64,000 bases of DNA from the NCBI RefSeq assembly GCF_014199615.1, contig NZ_JACHOB010000001.1:1054001-1118000 (forward strand), given 5' to 3'. Origin of the DNA: Parvularcula dongshanensis. Lineage in GTDB: Bacteria; Pseudomonadota; Alphaproteobacteria; Caulobacterales; Parvularculaceae. Both the position numbers and the translations under genes were made by a program. The first letter of the stretch is position 1. Each line of letters begins with the position of its first letter. Below are positions 54,583-63,472 of the stretch, piece by piece. Below the pieces are notes generated by a model, which was given only the letters and a program-made list of their open reading frames with translations, was not told the DNA's origin and did no database searches.

Positions 54583-54782
54583 GACGCGGCGGGGCTGTTC
54601 ATCCAGCGGAAGACGGGCTTGAGCGGAAACGCCCACGCCGTGCCGGCCACGACGTAGAAGACGAGGTAGATCGCCCAGTGCGAGGGTAGATGATCGGCGA
54701 TCCAAAGCACCAGCCCGACGTAAAGGATCAGTGCGGGCAGGAAGAGAAGCACACCGATCAGCTTCTTCTGACGCGGCTGCAT
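54579..54782 (-). CDS. DUF2842 small membrane protein
   Basis: A 67-residue protein with two transmembrane helices (about 9-29 and 36-56). It ends with PLKPVFRWM, matching the alphaproteobacterial DUF2842 family of unknown function. Its stop overlaps the pxpA start by 4 bases. It is divergent from ctaA across 69 bases. AGGAGGA precedes its ATG. Confidence 0.82.
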   Translation of the reverse strand: MQPRQKKLIGVLLFLPALILYVGLVLWIADHLPSHWAIYLVFYVVAGTAWAFPLKPVFRWMNSPAAS

Positions 54783-54851
54783 CCTATCCTCCTAGCGGGT
54801 TGCGGCATGATCGCCTCTTCCTATGCCGTAAGCGGCGCCTATAGGGAAACC

Positions 54852-55919
54852 ATGTCCGACGCGCCCCGTTCCGTCCGCCTCTGGCTTTTGCTGCTCGCTG
54901 TCCTCGTCGCCGCCATGGTGATCGTCGGCGGTGCGACCCGGCTCACCGATTCGGGGCTGTCCATCACCGAGTGGGACCTCGTCCTCGGCGCCCTGCCGCC
55001 AATGAGCCATGCCCATTGGGAAGAGGCCTTCGCGCTCTACCGGCAGATCCCCGAGTACCACCGCGTCAACGCCGGGATGACCCTCTCCGAGTTCCAAGGC
55101 ATCTACTGGTGGGAGTGGTCGCACCGGAACCTCGGCCGGATCATCGGCCTCGCCGTGTTCGCGCCGCTCTTGTGGTTCAGCGTTCGAGGTACGGTTCGCG
55201 GCCGTCTGCGCTGGCAGCTTTGGGGGCTCTTCGCCCTCGTGTGCCTGCAGGGCGCGATCGGCTGGTACATGGTGTCCTCGGGCCTGTCCGAGCGGGTGGA
55301 CGTCAGCCAGTACCGTCTCGCACTGCACCTCTCGACGGCGCTTCTCCTCTACGCCCTGATCGTGTGGCAGTTCCTCTCCCTTTCCGGATCACGAGCGGTC
55401 GCAGCCGGGTCGAAGCTCGGCGGTTGGGCTTGGGGAATGCTGGCGGCCATCTCGTTGCAGATCGTGCTCGGCGCCTTCGTGGCGGGGCTCCGGGCCGGCA
55501 AGACGTTCAACGATTGGCCGCTCATGGGCGGCAAGATTGTGCCGGAGGGTTACTTCGGCGAGCCGTCCCGCTTCGCGGACCTCTTCGAGCGGGTCGCGGC
55601 GGTGCAGTTCAACCACCGCATCGGTGCCTACCTCGTCCTCGCGTTCGCCATCGCCTTCGCCGTGAAGTGCTACCGGGCGGGGCGAGATACCCGGCGTTAC
55701 GGCGCGAGCCTCCTTGGCGCAGTGACGTTCCAAGCGGTGATCGGCATCGCGACGGTCATGGCCGCCGTGCCGTTATGGCTCGGCCTCGCGCACCAGGCGG
55801 GGGCGCTCGTCGTCGTGACCGCCGCCGTCTGGTCCGTCCACGCCCTGAGCGGCGCTACTCGCCCGGCGCGCCACCCACGCTCGACGGCAGCTCTATCTGC
55901 GGTGCCGCAGGGCCGCTGA
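54852..55919 (+). CDS. ctaA: Heme A synthase (CtaA/Cox15)
   Basis: A 355-residue eight-helix membrane enzyme that oxidises heme O to heme A for the aa3 oxidase. Conserved features are GGATRLTDSGLSITEW, the heme His in WEWSHRNLGRIIG, ALHLSTALL and FNHRIGAYLV. I chose ATG 54852 with AGGGAAA upstream; earlier in-frame Mets lack conservation. Together with ctaB it supplies the cofactor for ctaD. Its 3' end overlaps the convergent lipoprotein gene by 65 bases. Confidence 0.95.
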   Translation: MSDAPRSVRLWLLLLAVLVAAMVIVGGATRLTDSGLSITEWDLVLGALPPMSHAHWEEAFALYRQIPEYHRVNAGMTLSEFQGIYWWEWSHRNLGRIIGLAVFAPLLWFSVRGTVRGRLRWQLWGLFALVCLQGAIGWYMVSSGLSERVDVSQYRLALHLSTALLLYALIVWQFLSLSGSRAVAAGSKLGGWAWGMLAAISLQIVLGAFVAGLRAGKTFNDWPLMGGKIVPEGYFGEPSRFADLFERVAAVQFNHRIGAYLVLAFAIAFAVKCYRAGRDTRRYGASLLGAVTFQAVIGIATVMAAVPLWLGLAHQAGALVVVTAAVWSVHALSGATRPARHPRSTAALSAVPQGR

Positions 55920-56958
55920 CCGCCTCGGCGTTGAGGGTCCGCGGCCCCACCGTCTCGGACTGACCGACGCCGAAGGACCGCGACAGGCCGACCCAGGGAA
56001 CGAGCTTGAGCGTCTGGCCCTGATCGAGCACCGCCAGGACGCCGTCGCGGTAGATGCTGCCGTAATTGCCCGAGCCCGCCGCCAGCGCGCCGATGCCGGC
56101 GCGTCCGCGCTCTTGTGCCGAGGCGAGCGAGACGAGCGGTGCGTTCGCCTGGGCGAGGCGGAACCTGTCTTGCTCGTCGAGCGCGATCAGGAGCGCTTCG
56201 TCTTCGTCCGCGGAGAGGGCGACGAGGTCGGTCACTCGACCCTCGCCGAATGCCTCCTCATAGGTCGCGTCGAGGTCGCCCATGTCGTCCAGCGTCGCAA
56301 CGAGGCCTTCTTCGGAGAGAACGAAGAAGCTCGAAGCCGCCGCCGCGCAGGACGTCGCGAATCGCAACGGCGTCTCTTCCGTCCGCACCGCGCGCCCGTC
56401 GCCGATCTCGATCCTGCTCAAGGACACCCGGCCTCCGCCGTCGGCACGAAGGAGGAGGTCGCCGCGTGCGCACAGCGCGCGCGTGCCGTCCGGCGCCGGC
56501 AGCCGACCGACCTCGTTGAAGGCTCTGGTGTCGGGGTCGATGTCGAGGAGGACGATCTCCTCACCCGACGCAGCGGCCACGAGCGTGTTGGAGGGATCGC
56601 CGTCGTCCGGGTAGCTGACCGCGACCGGGCCGTCGAAGGTCCCCTCGACCGTGCTCATCGCAACGTCGCTGTCGATCGGCACCACGGCTAGGCCTGCATC
56701 GCCGTTCGCGACCAGGACCGCGCCCTCGAAGGAGAGCGTCGGGTGCGCCCAGACCGCCATGCCGTAGGTCTCGCCGCCGAAGCTGCCGAGCACGTCGCTG
56801 ACAGCGACCTCCGCCTGCGGCGCCTCGCGGGCGCTCTCGCTTTCGGCCGGGGCGGGGGCCGCAGCCTCTTCGGGCACCGGCGGCACCTCGGCCTCCCGGT
56901 CGCCGCAGGCGGAAAGGAGGGCGGCGGTGGCCGCGGCGAGCAGAAGGGATCTCGTCAT
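55855..56958 (-). CDS. Putative lipoprotein, possible beta-propeller (phytase-like)
   Basis: A 367-residue protein with a lipobox LLSAC (C18), so probably anchored to the outer membrane. An acidic, Pro/Ala-rich linker (about 20-50) is followed by a repetitive beta-rich body. The segments GMAVWAHPTL and GAVLVANGDAGLAVVPID recall the first blades of beta-propeller phytases, but catalytic residues cannot be checked by eye. Function is unknown; the propeller idea is inference. Its 3' end overlaps ctaA. Confidence 0.72.
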   Translation of the reverse strand: MTRSLLLAAATAALLSACGDREAEVPPVPEEAAAPAPAESESAREAPQAEVAVSDVLGSFGGETYGMAVWAHPTLSFEGAVLVANGDAGLAVVPIDSDVAMSTVEGTFDGPVAVSYPDDGDPSNTLVAAASGEEIVLLDIDPDTRAFNEVGRLPAPDGTRALCARGDLLLRADGGGRVSLSRIEIGDGRAVRTEETPLRFATSCAAAASSFFVLSEEGLVATLDDMGDLDATYEEAFGEGRVTDLVALSADEDEALLIALDEQDRFRLAQANAPLVSLASAQERGRAGIGALAAGSGNYGSIYRDGVLAVLDQGQTLKLVPWVGLSRSFGVGQSETVGPRTLNAEAVSGPAAPQIELPSSVGGAPGE

Positions 56959-57032
56959 GAAGGTCTCGTTCGAACGTCCTCGCCATGTAACACGCGGAAA
57001 CCGTTCGGCTATCCCGCCCCAGCCGTAAGTGT

Positions 57033-57046
57033 GGTATGATCATACC
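57033..57046. repeat. Perfect 14-base palindrome upstream of rplM
   Basis: GGTATGATCATACC lies about 100 bases upstream of rplM, between it and the divergent lipoprotein gene. It could bind a dimeric regulator. No further function is evident. Confidence 0.5.
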
Positions 57047-57085
57047 GTGTGGCTAAGCCGCTGTCCGACTTGCGACTTTCAGACG

Positions 57086-57117
57086 GTTGTTGACAACAAC
57101 GTCCATGCTGCTATCCG
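57086..57117 (+). promoter_or_regulatory. Candidate rplM-rpsI promoter embedded in an inverted repeat
   Basis: GTTGTTG-A-CAACAAC (57086-57100) is a perfect inverted repeat that contains TTGACA at 57090-57095, a consensus -35. TATCCG follows after 16 bases (57112-57117) as a weak -10. The predicted leader is only about 25 bases. A protein binding the repeat would block the -35. Confidence 0.5.
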
Positions 57118-57148
57118 CCCCGCTTCCGAACAACCCTCAAGGGACGCC

Positions 57149-57631
57149 ATGCAGACCGAGGCCAGCAAGACCTACAACACGAAGGCGGCCGACGTGCAGA
57201 AGCGGTGGGTGGTGATCGACGCGGAGGACCTCGTGGTCGGCCGCGTGGCTTCGATCATCGCCATGCGCCTGCGCGGCAAGCACCTTCCGACCTACACGCC
57301 CTTCGTCGACGACGGGGACAACGTCATCGTCGTCAACGCGGAGAAGGTCGCCTTCACCGGCAACAAGCGCCAGACGCAGACCTACTACAAGCACACCGGC
57401 TATCCGGGCGGCCTCAAAGCCACCACGGCTGACAAGGTGCTCGAAGGCCGCTTCCCTGAGCGCGTGCTGACCAAGGCGGTCGAGCGGATGATGCCGAAGG
57501 ACAGCCCGCTCGCGCGCCGTCAGATGAAGAACCTGCACGTCTACGCCGGGCCCGAGCATCCGCACGAGGCGCAACAGCCCGAGACGCTCGATGTCGCCGC
57601 CATGAACTCCAAGAACAAGCCGAGGCGCTAA
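57149..57631 (+). CDS. rplM: 50S ribosomal protein L13 (uL13)
   Basis: A 160-residue ribosomal protein of the large subunit. Signatures are [35 protein letters not shown]-like text ([17 protein letters not shown]) and [20 protein letters not shown] start it at ATG 57149 with AAGGGA upstream. The two-base gap to rpsI shows the conserved L13-S9 operon. Confidence 0.97.
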   Translation: MQTEASKTYNTKAADVQKRWVVIDAEDLVVGRVASIIAMRLRGKHLPTYTPFVDDGDNVIVVNAEKVAFTGNKRQTQTYYKHTGYPGGLKATTADKVLEGRFPERVLTKAVERMMPKDSPLARRQMKNLHVYAGPEHPHEAQQPETLDVAAMNSKNKPRR

Positions 57632-57633
57632 GC

Positions 57634-58137
57634 ATGTCCGAGACCACCACCGGCCTCGAAGGCCTGAAAGACGCCGCCGCGGAAGCGGGCGTCATCGACG
57701 CGGACGCCGTTCAGGACGACTACGTCCCGGCCGAGCCGAAGATTGACGACCTCGGCCGCTCCTACGCGACCGGCAAGCGGAAGACCGCCGTCGCGCGCGT
57801 CTGGATCAAGCCCGGCAACGGCAAGATCGTCGTCAACAAGAAGGACTACACCGAGTACTTCGGCCGTCCCGTCCTTCAGATGGTTCTGCGCCAGCCCCTC
57901 GAAGCGGCCGAGCGCAAGGACCAGTTCGACGTGTACTGCACGGTCAAGGGTTCCGGACCGTCCGGCCAAGCCGGCGCCGTCCGCCACGGCATCGCCCGTG
58001 CGCTGACCTTCTACGAGCCGAGCCTGCGCCCGGTCCTCAAGAAGGGCGGCTTCCTGACCCGCGACAGCCGCGCCGTCGAGCGTAAGAAGTACGGCAAGGC
58101 CAAGGCCCGCCGCAGCTTCCAGTTCTCCAAACGCTGA
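57634..58137 (+). CDS. rpsI: 30S ribosomal protein S9 (uS9)
   Basis: A 167-residue small-subunit protein with an acidic N-terminal extension of about 40 residues, common in alphaproteobacteria. The conserved core runs from [14 protein letters not shown] to [17 protein letters not shown], whose C-terminal Lys-Arg tail reaches the P site. It is two bases after rplM and ends at a strong terminator. Confidence 0.97.
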   Translation: MSETTTGLEGLKDAAAEAGVIDADAVQDDYVPAEPKIDDLGRSYATGKRKTAVARVWIKPGNGKIVVNKKDYTEYFGRPVLQMVLRQPLEAAERKDQFDVYCTVKGSGPSGQAGAVRHGIARALTFYEPSLRPVLKKGGFLTRDSRAVERKKYGKAKARRSFQFSKR

Positions 58138-58162
58138 CAGCTCCCGTCAGTCTACGGAGGTC

Positions 58163-58189
58163 AGGCCCCGCTTCGGCGGGGCCTTTTTT
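58163..58189 (+). terminator. Rho-independent terminator of rplM-rpsI
   Basis: Stem AGGCCCCGC / GCGGGGCCT with a TTCG tetraloop, followed by six T. It is 25 bases after rpsI and textbook in form. Confidence 0.92.
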
Positions 58190-58576
58190 GTGGCGCTACC
58201 GGCGGGCTGACCGCCCGCCGGAGTCTTTTGCGGCGCTACCGCTCGCTGGCGCTCGCTACTTGAGCGCTTGCTGGCGGCACGGGCCTTCGGCCTGTGCGCA
58301 GCGGGTTCGGCGCCAGCGAATGTCACGTTGGCCGTCGGGCACGCCGAAGCGCCCGCCCGTAGCGAGTTCCATGAACCCAGGCGGGAGCCCGCACGCGGGT
58401 CGCCGCAGCGAAAGGCGTTGGGTTTGTACCGGGCCGCGACGTTCGGAGGTCCGGACCCCGAGATCGCGCGGTCGCGCGGCGTCTCGGCAAGGACCCGTCT
58501 GAAGCTCCCCGCGCCCATTCTTATCGCCGAAGGAGGAAGAGAACGGCGAACCGCCCGAAAGAGCCGTTCTTCGCGG
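58190..58576. repeat. Hairpin-rich spacer between rpsI and radC
   Basis: There is no convincing gene in these 387 bases. A nine-base perfect stem CCGGCGGGC / GCCCGCCGG lies at 58199-58221, followed by AGTCTTTT. An imperfect hairpin lies at 58277-58297. GGCGCTACCG occurs at 58192 and 58232, 40 bases apart, and the longer GGCGCTACCGCTCGC (58232-58246) recurs at 61606-61620 after the tRNA. The region looks like an extragenic palindromic repeat element. Confidence 0.5.
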
Positions 58577-59278
58577 TCAGAGCAAACCCAAGCTCTTGAA
58601 GCTCACCTCGCGCCCGCGACCGATGATGAGGTGATCGTGCACGCGGACGTCGACGCTCTTCGCCGCGTCGACGATGCGCTTCGTCACCTCGATGTCGGCA
58701 CGGGACGGCGTGGGGTCGCCCGAAGGGTGGTTGTGAACGAGGATGAGGGCGGCGGCGTCGAGAGCGAGGGCGCGTTTTACGACTTCCCTCGGATAGACGG
58801 GCGTGTGATTCACCGTGCCCTTGCTTTGGGCCTCGTCCGTAATCAAACGGTTCTTCGCGTCGAGGAAGAGCACGTGGAACTCTTCGGTCGTGTTGTAGGC
58901 GAGGTGGGATCGGCAGTAGCTGAGGAGGTCCTGCCAGGACGACAGGACCGGACGCTTTAGGACGTTGTCCTGCATCATTTGGAGCGCCGCGGCGCGGGTG
59001 AGCGCGAACTCGTCGCAAGCGCGATCGGTCATCTTCAGCGGAGGCTTCCCCTCGACAGGCACCGTCAGCTCGCAAAGCCGCCCTCGCGGGGCGGCGAGGG
59101 CGTCTGCAAAGCTGCCGAAGGTGGCGATCAGCGCCTTGGCCAGCGGCTTCACGTCGCGCTGGGGGATCGCGTTGAAGAGGATCAGCTCCAGGAGCTCGTA
59201 GTCCTGTAGGCCTTCGGACCCGGCGCGGCGGAAGCGCTCCCGCAGGCGCTTCCGGTGCCCCGCATTCGGGTTCGGCAC
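58577..59278 (-). CDS. radC: RadC/JAB-domain protein
   Basis: A 233-residue protein. A helix-hairpin-helix-like N-terminal part (RLRERFRRAGSEGLQDYELLEL, cited in part) is followed by a JAMM-like domain with HNHPSGDPTPSRAD. Annotated as the DNA-repair protein RadC, though the biochemical role in the family is unsettled. I start it at GTG 59278; TTG 59284 is an alternative. It follows map after eight bases, so the two are probably co-transcribed. Confidence 0.88.
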   Translation of the reverse strand: MPNPNAGHRKRLRERFRRAGSEGLQDYELLELILFNAIPQRDVKPLAKALIATFGSFADALAAPRGRLCELTVPVEGKPPLKMTDRACDEFALTRAAALQMMQDNVLKRPVLSSWQDLLSYCRSHLAYNTTEEFHVLFLDAKNRLITDEAQSKGTVNHTPVYPREVVKRALALDAAALILVHNHPSGDPTPSRADIEVTKRIVDAAKSVDVRVHDHLIIGRGREVSFKSLGLL

Positions 59279-59286
59279 GCTCAAGG

Positions 59287-60150
59287 TCAGCCCGCGTAGG
59301 GTGGACGATCGTACCCTACCGGGCTGCGCGTGAAGACCTCGACGCCGTCCTCGGTCACCGCCACGGCGTGCTCGAACTGCGCGGTCAGCGAGCGGTCGCG
59401 CGTGACCGCGGTCCAACCGTCCTTGAGCACACGCATGTCGGGCTTGCCGGCGCAGATCATGGGCTCGATCGTGAAGAACATGCCGGGCTCAAGCACGGTC
59501 GCAGGGGCGCGGTGCACGCGGCCCGCCAAATCGCGTATCTCGCCGTAGTGGACGACGTTCGGTGCCTGGTGGAACCGCTTGCCGAGGCCGTGGCCGCAGA
59601 AGTCGTGGACCGTGGTGAAGCCGTCCGCCTCGGCCCGGTCCTGGATCGCCTTGCCGATGTCGTAGAGCGTGTTCCCCGGCTTCACCTGGTCGATGCCGGC
59701 CCAAAGGCACTCATAGGTCACGTCGGTCAGGCGCCTCGCCAGCACCTTCGGCTCGCCGGCCCAGTACATGCGGCTCGTATCGCCGTGCCAGCCATCGAGC
59801 ACCACGGTGATGTCGATGTTGAGGATGTCGCCATCCCTCATCGGCTTGGCGTTGACGGGCTTGCCGCCCGGGATACCGTGGCAGATCACATGGTTCGGCG
59901 AGATGCAGAGCGCGTGACCGAATCCGCGATAGCCGACGGTGGCCGAGACCGCGCCGTGGTCGCGGATGAACTGGTAGGCGAGGTCGTCGAGCCGCGCGGA
60001 GTCCGCCCCCGGCTTCACCTCGGCCACGAGCATGTCGAGGCAAGAGGCGGCGAGCTGGCCGGCCTTGCGCATGCCTTCGAAGCCTTCGGCGTCGTGCCGG
60101 ATGATAGAGTCGGGCGCGCGGGCGGTGAGGGTGTCCATGGGACCCGACAT
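59287..60150 (-). CDS. map: Type I methionine aminopeptidase
   Basis: A 287-residue enzyme that removes the initiator Met from new proteins. The metal-binding residues lie in DGDILNIDITVVLDGWHGDTS, cited as NIDITVVLDGWHGDTS, and in FCGHGLGKRFH, EPMIC and FEHAVAVTEDG. I start it at ATG 60150, with AAAGG six bases upstream; homologs begin near MDTLTAR, so ATG 60138 is also possible. It is divergent from the PRC-barrel gene. Confidence 0.96.
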   Translation of the reverse strand: MSGPMDTLTARAPDSIIRHDAEGFEGMRKAGQLAASCLDMLVAEVKPGADSARLDDLAYQFIRDHGAVSATVGYRGFGHALCISPNHVICHGIPGGKPVNAKPMRDGDILNIDITVVLDGWHGDTSRMYWAGEPKVLARRLTDVTYECLWAGIDQVKPGNTLYDIGKAIQDRAEADGFTTVHDFCGHGLGKRFHQAPNVVHYGEIRDLAGRVHRAPATVLEPGMFFTIEPMICAGKPDMRVLKDGWTAVTRDRSLTAQFEHAVAVTEDGVEVFTRSPVGYDRPPYAG

Positions 60151-60332
60151 AGCGTGCCTTTCCGCCCCTTGCGAGGGCAGGGCCCCATTCTGCGCGAGCT
60201 GATGAACATCCTTAAAGGTTGCGAACCCGAGCCTGCCCACACCTGTTGCCTTGATAAGTCCGCGGCTTGCGGACGACGCGGCTTAGGCCGTTGTTTGAGA
60301 ATTCTATTTGGAAGATTTGATCGGAGGACACT

Positions 60333-60671
60333 ATGGCATTGACGCTTTCCGCCACCAGCATCATCGGCGACGACGTCCGCAACGACGCGGGCGAGGCGCT
60401 AGGCAGCATCAAGGACATCATGCTCGACACGAGCACGGGCCGGATCGAGTACGCGGTCCTGCAGTTCGGCGGCGTAATGTTCGTCGGCGACAAGCTATTC
60501 GCCGTTCCGTGGGACCAGTTCACGGTCGACACGGCGAAGAAGGAACTCGTGTTGAACGTGCCGAAGGAGCGCCTGAAGGACGCGCCGGGCTTCGATAAGG
60601 ACAACTGGCCGAACTTTGCGGACCAGGCATACCGGACGGAGCTCAGCGGCTACTACGGCGCGGCTCACTGA
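60333..60671 (+). CDS. PRC-barrel domain protein
   Basis: A 112-residue cytosolic protein with a PRC-barrel-like beta domain (about 5-75), including DAGEALGSIKDIMLDTSTGRI, cited in part, and YAVLQFGG. PRC barrels occur in photosynthetic reaction centres and in RimM, and stand-alone members are often stress-related. The C-terminus has aromatic residues (DNWPNF, GYYGAAH). CGGAGGA precedes the ATG, and an AT-rich promoter-like stretch lies at about 60290-60325. Confidence 0.85.
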   Translation: MALTLSATSIIGDDVRNDAGEALGSIKDIMLDTSTGRIEYAVLQFGGVMFVGDKLFAVPWDQFTVDTAKKELVLNVPKERLKDAPGFDKDNWPNFADQAYRTELSGYYGAAH

Positions 60672-60687
60672 CGAGCCGAGCGATCGC

Positions 60688-61419
60688 TTAGACGAGTTCG
60701 GAGAGGCCCCGCCCCGGCGGGGCCTTCTCATGTTCGGCCTCGTCCACCGTAGGGCCGAAGACCTCTTCCCAGGAGGCACGCAGCGCGGCATCGACCTCGT
60801 CCATGGTAACGGGGCGGCCGAGGTCCACGAGGCTCGTGACGCCCAAGCCCTCTTCTTGGATGCCGCAGGGCGTGATGCCGCCGAAGTGCGTGAGGTCCGG
60901 CTCAACGTTGAGCGCCACGCCGTGAAAGCTGACCCAACGGCGAAGGCGGACGCCGAGCGCGGCGATCTTGTCCTCGCGGCGGTAGCCAGGGCCGGAGCGG
61001 TCGACCCAGACGCCGATCCGTCCGTCGCGAAGCTCGCCCTTCACGCCGAAGCGGTCGAGCGCGCCGATGATCCAGTCTTCGAGGTCCGCGACGAAGCGGC
61101 GGACGTCGCGGGTCCGCTTCGTCAGATCCAGCATCACGTAGGCCACGCGCTGACCGGGTCCGTGATAGGTGTACTGGCCGCCGCGCGCCGAATCGTAGAC
61201 CGGGAAGCGGTCCGGGTCGCGCAGGTCGCAGGGCTTGGCCGACGTGCCCGCCGTGTAGAGCGGCGGATGCTCGAGAAGCCAGACGAGCTCCGGTGCCGTG
61301 CCGGCTTGGATCTCCGCGACCCGCGCTTCCATCGCCTCGACGGCGGTAGGGTAGAGGACGCGCCCCTCGCTTACGCGCCAGGCGACGGGCGTTTCGGTCC
61401 AGTTCGCACGCTCTGTCAT
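60688..61419 (-). CDS. lipB: Octanoyltransferase (lipoate biosynthesis)
   Basis: A 243-residue enzyme that moves octanoyl from acyl-carrier protein to lipoyl domains of 2-oxoacid dehydrogenases. Key features are [12 protein letters not shown], the catalytic Lys in DKIAALGVR and the Cys in GITPCGI. The last 15 residues are encoded by the terminator hairpin and are not conserved. It is divergent from the tRNA gene. Confidence 0.95.
   Translation of the reverse strand: MTERANWTETPVAWRVSEGRVLYPTAVEAMEARVAEIQAGTAPELVWLLEHPPLYTAGTSAKPCDLRDPDRFPVYDSARGGQYTYHGPGQRVAYVMLDLTKRTRDVRRFVADLEDWIIGALDRFGVKGELRDGRIGVWVDRSGPGYRREDKIAALGVRLRRWVSFHGVALNVEPDLTHFGGITPCGIQEEGLGVTSLVDLGRPVTMDEVDAALRASWEEVFGPTVDEAEHEKAPPGRGLSELV
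60704..60729. terminator. Bidirectional terminator between the PRC-barrel gene and lipB
   Basis: Stem AGGCCCCGC / GCGGGGCCT with a four-base loop, followed by TTCTC on the plus strand. It lies inside the last codons of lipB on the other strand. Its stem is identical to that of the rpsI terminator. Confidence 0.7.
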
Positions 61420-61509
61420 GAAAGGCGTCTAGCGGGGAACGATTGGGCTTCACAGGCCCGCTTCGCTTTGCTATCGGCGCGCTTCCGCGAGGGAGACCCC
61501 CTCGCCAGT

Positions 61510-61596
61510 GCGGTCGTGGCGGAATTGGTAGACGCGCAGCGTTGAGGTCGCTGTCCGGTAACACGGGTGGAAGTTCGAGTCTTCTCGACCGCACCA
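61510..61596 (+). tRNA. tRNA-Leu (anticodon GAG)
   Basis: A complete 87-base class II tRNA. The acceptor stem GCGGTCG pairs with CGACCGC, followed by ACCA, so CCA is encoded. The anticodon stem CAGCG/CGCTG encloses the loop TTGAGGT, giving anticodon GAG for CUC/CUU Leu codons. The long variable arm and the GTTCGAGTC T-loop are typical of tRNA-Leu. Confidence 0.97.
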
Positions 61597-61771
61597 TTTA
61601 CATTCGGCGCTACCGCTCGCGAGTCGAGCGCGATGGCGCCGCGCTGGATACAGATCCCGGACAGGCGTAGAATGGTGTCGCCGCTCTCGCGGACCGATCC
61701 GTTGAGCGGTGGGCCGTCTCGGCCATCTTTCGGCTCGAGGGGCGGCCCAACCCGCACCCGGAGACGGGCCG

Positions 61772-61993
61772 ATGGTCACCGATCCTACGTCAGATCCCCT
61801 TATCCAAAACCGGCGCCGAACGCTGCATCGGTTCTTAGTGATCGAAGTCGAGTACGCGGCGCCGGCCGTCCTGTCCGTCGTGACGCTCGTCGCGATGCTC
61901 CTCGCCCATCGCGGCCTACCGACGGCGCTCGTCTTCGCAGCCCTCGTCTACCTGGTGACGCACACCGTCGCGAAGCGGTTCCTCATTCACTAG
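61772..61993 (+). CDS. Small two-helix membrane protein
   Basis: A 73-residue protein of unknown function. A short polar N-terminus (NRRRTLHRF) precedes two hydrophobic helices (about 22-43 and 48-66) and a basic end. I chose ATG 61772 with GGAG about eight bases upstream; an earlier in-frame ATG at 61709 adds unconserved-looking residues. It lies alone between the tRNA and proS. Confidence 0.6.
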   Translation: MVTDPTSDPLIQNRRRTLHRFLVIEVEYAAPAVLSVVTLVAMLLAHRGLPTALVFAALVYLVTHTVAKRFLIH

Positions 61994-62067
61994 GCGCTAG
62001 CACGGTGAGCGTGGACAGCGGGGCACCGCGCCGATAACTCCGCGCGATGCCTGCCGCGGAGCCTCCC

Positions 62068-63411
62068 ATGCGCCTTTCCCGCTTCTACCTGCCGACCCTG
62101 AAGGAGACGCCGGGCGACGCGCAGATCGCCTCGCACCGGTTCATGCTGCGCGCGGGCATGATCCGTCAGCAGGCGGCGGGCATCTATGCCTGGCTGCCGC
62201 TCGGCCTCCGCGTCCTGCGCAAGATCGAGGCGATCGTGCGGGAGGAGCAGGATCGGGCGGGCGCGGTCGAGATGCTGATGCCGACGATCCAACCTGCGAA
62301 CCTTTGGCAGGAATCGGGGCGCTACGACGCCTACGGCCCCGAGATGTTGCGCATCGAGGACCGCTCGGGTCGGGAGATGCTCTACGGCCCGACGAACGAG
62401 GAGATGATCACCGAGATCGTCCGGGCGGGCACGCGCTCCTACAAGCAGCTCCCGCTCATGCTCTACCACGTGCAGTGGAAGTTCCGGGACGAACTGCGTC
62501 CGCGCTTCGGCGTCATGCGGGGGCGGGAGTTCCTGATGAAGGATACCTACAGCTTCGACCTTACGCCTGAGGACGCGCGGCGGTCCTACCTCAAGATGTT
62601 CGTCGCCTACCTGCGGACCTTCGAACGCATGGGCGTGCGCGCCGTGCCGGTCCGCGCGGATCCCGGGCCGATCGGCGGCGACCTCTCCCACGAGTTCGTC
62701 CTTCTGACCGAGAACGGCGAGTCGGAAGTGTTCCTTCACAAGGGTCTCGCCGACCTGCCCGCGCCCGGCGTGGACACGGACTTCGGCGGTGACCTAGAGC
62801 CGCTCTTCGCCGAGCGGACTTCGCTCTATGCGCGTACGGACGAGATGCACGACGAGGGGCTGTGGGCAGAGGTGGGCGAAGCCGACCGCACGACGCTGAA
62901 GGGCATCGAGGTCGGGCACATCTTCTACTTCGGGAACAAGTACTCCGAGCCGATGGGTGCCAAGGTGCAAGGCCCGGACGGGCAGGAGCACGAGATCGAG
63001 ATGGGCTCTTACGGGATCGGCGTCAGCCGCCTCGTCGGCGCGATCATCGAGGCGCACAACGACGAGGCGGGGCCGATCTGGCCGGTGCCGGTCGCGCCTT
63101 TCCACTGCGGTGTCGTGAACCTGAAGGCGGGCGACGCGGAAGCGGACGCGGCCTGCGAGGCGCTGGTCGCCGAGCTCGAAGGGCAGGGGGTCGAGGTCCT
63201 TTACGACGACACGGGCGACCGGGCGGGCGAGAAGTTCGCGCGGATGGACCTGATCGGTTTGCCCTACGCGGTCACGGTCGGCCCGCGCGGTCTCAAGGAG
63301 GGCAAGGTCGAGGTGAAGACCCGCGCCACCGGCGAGAAGCAGGAGGTCGCGCTCGCAGATGCCGCCTCGATGATCGCCGAGCGGGTCCGCGACGCGTTGG
63401 CGGTTCGCTAG
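62068..63411 (+). CDS. proS: Prolyl-tRNA synthetase (short type)
   Basis: A 447-residue class II synthetase charging tRNA-Pro. Motif 1 lies near [14 protein letters not shown], motif 2 is [27 protein letters not shown], cited as [19 protein letters not shown], and motif 3 is [14 protein letters not shown]. The anticodon-binding domain follows (about 355-447). It lacks the editing insertion, as in most alphaproteobacterial ProRS. I prefer ATG 62068 with GGAG six bases upstream to ATG 62047. Confidence 0.96.
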   Translation: MRLSRFYLPTLKETPGDAQIASHRFMLRAGMIRQQAAGIYAWLPLGLRVLRKIEAIVREEQDRAGAVEMLMPTIQPANLWQESGRYDAYGPEMLRIEDRSGREMLYGPTNEEMITEIVRAGTRSYKQLPLMLYHVQWKFRDELRPRFGVMRGREFLMKDTYSFDLTPEDARRSYLKMFVAYLRTFERMGVRAVPVRADPGPIGGDLSHEFVLLTENGESEVFLHKGLADLPAPGVDTDFGGDLEPLFAERTSLYARTDEMHDEGLWAEVGEADRTTLKGIEVGHIFYFGNKYSEPMGAKVQGPDGQEHEIEMGSYGIGVSRLVGAIIEAHNDEAGPIWPVPVAPFHCGVVNLKAGDAEADAACEALVAELEGQGVEVLYDDTGDRAGEKFARMDLIGLPYAVTVGPRGLKEGKVEVKTRATGEKQEVALADAASMIAERVRDALAVR

Positions 63412-63472
63412 ACTTCGTTTCAAAGCCGAAAGCTTTCTGGCCGCAACGGCGGAGATGTCCCATCTTCGCCCT

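Noticed and set aside
58147-58518. A 123-residue minus-strand frame with GSGPPNVAARYKPN-like text.
   Set aside because: It is antisense to the rpsI terminator and the hairpin-rich spacer, has no ribosome site and no recognised domain. Better explained as repeat DNA.
61416-61779. Minus-strand frames across the tRNA-Leu gene.
   Set aside because: They read through the antisense of a clear tRNA and match no protein family.
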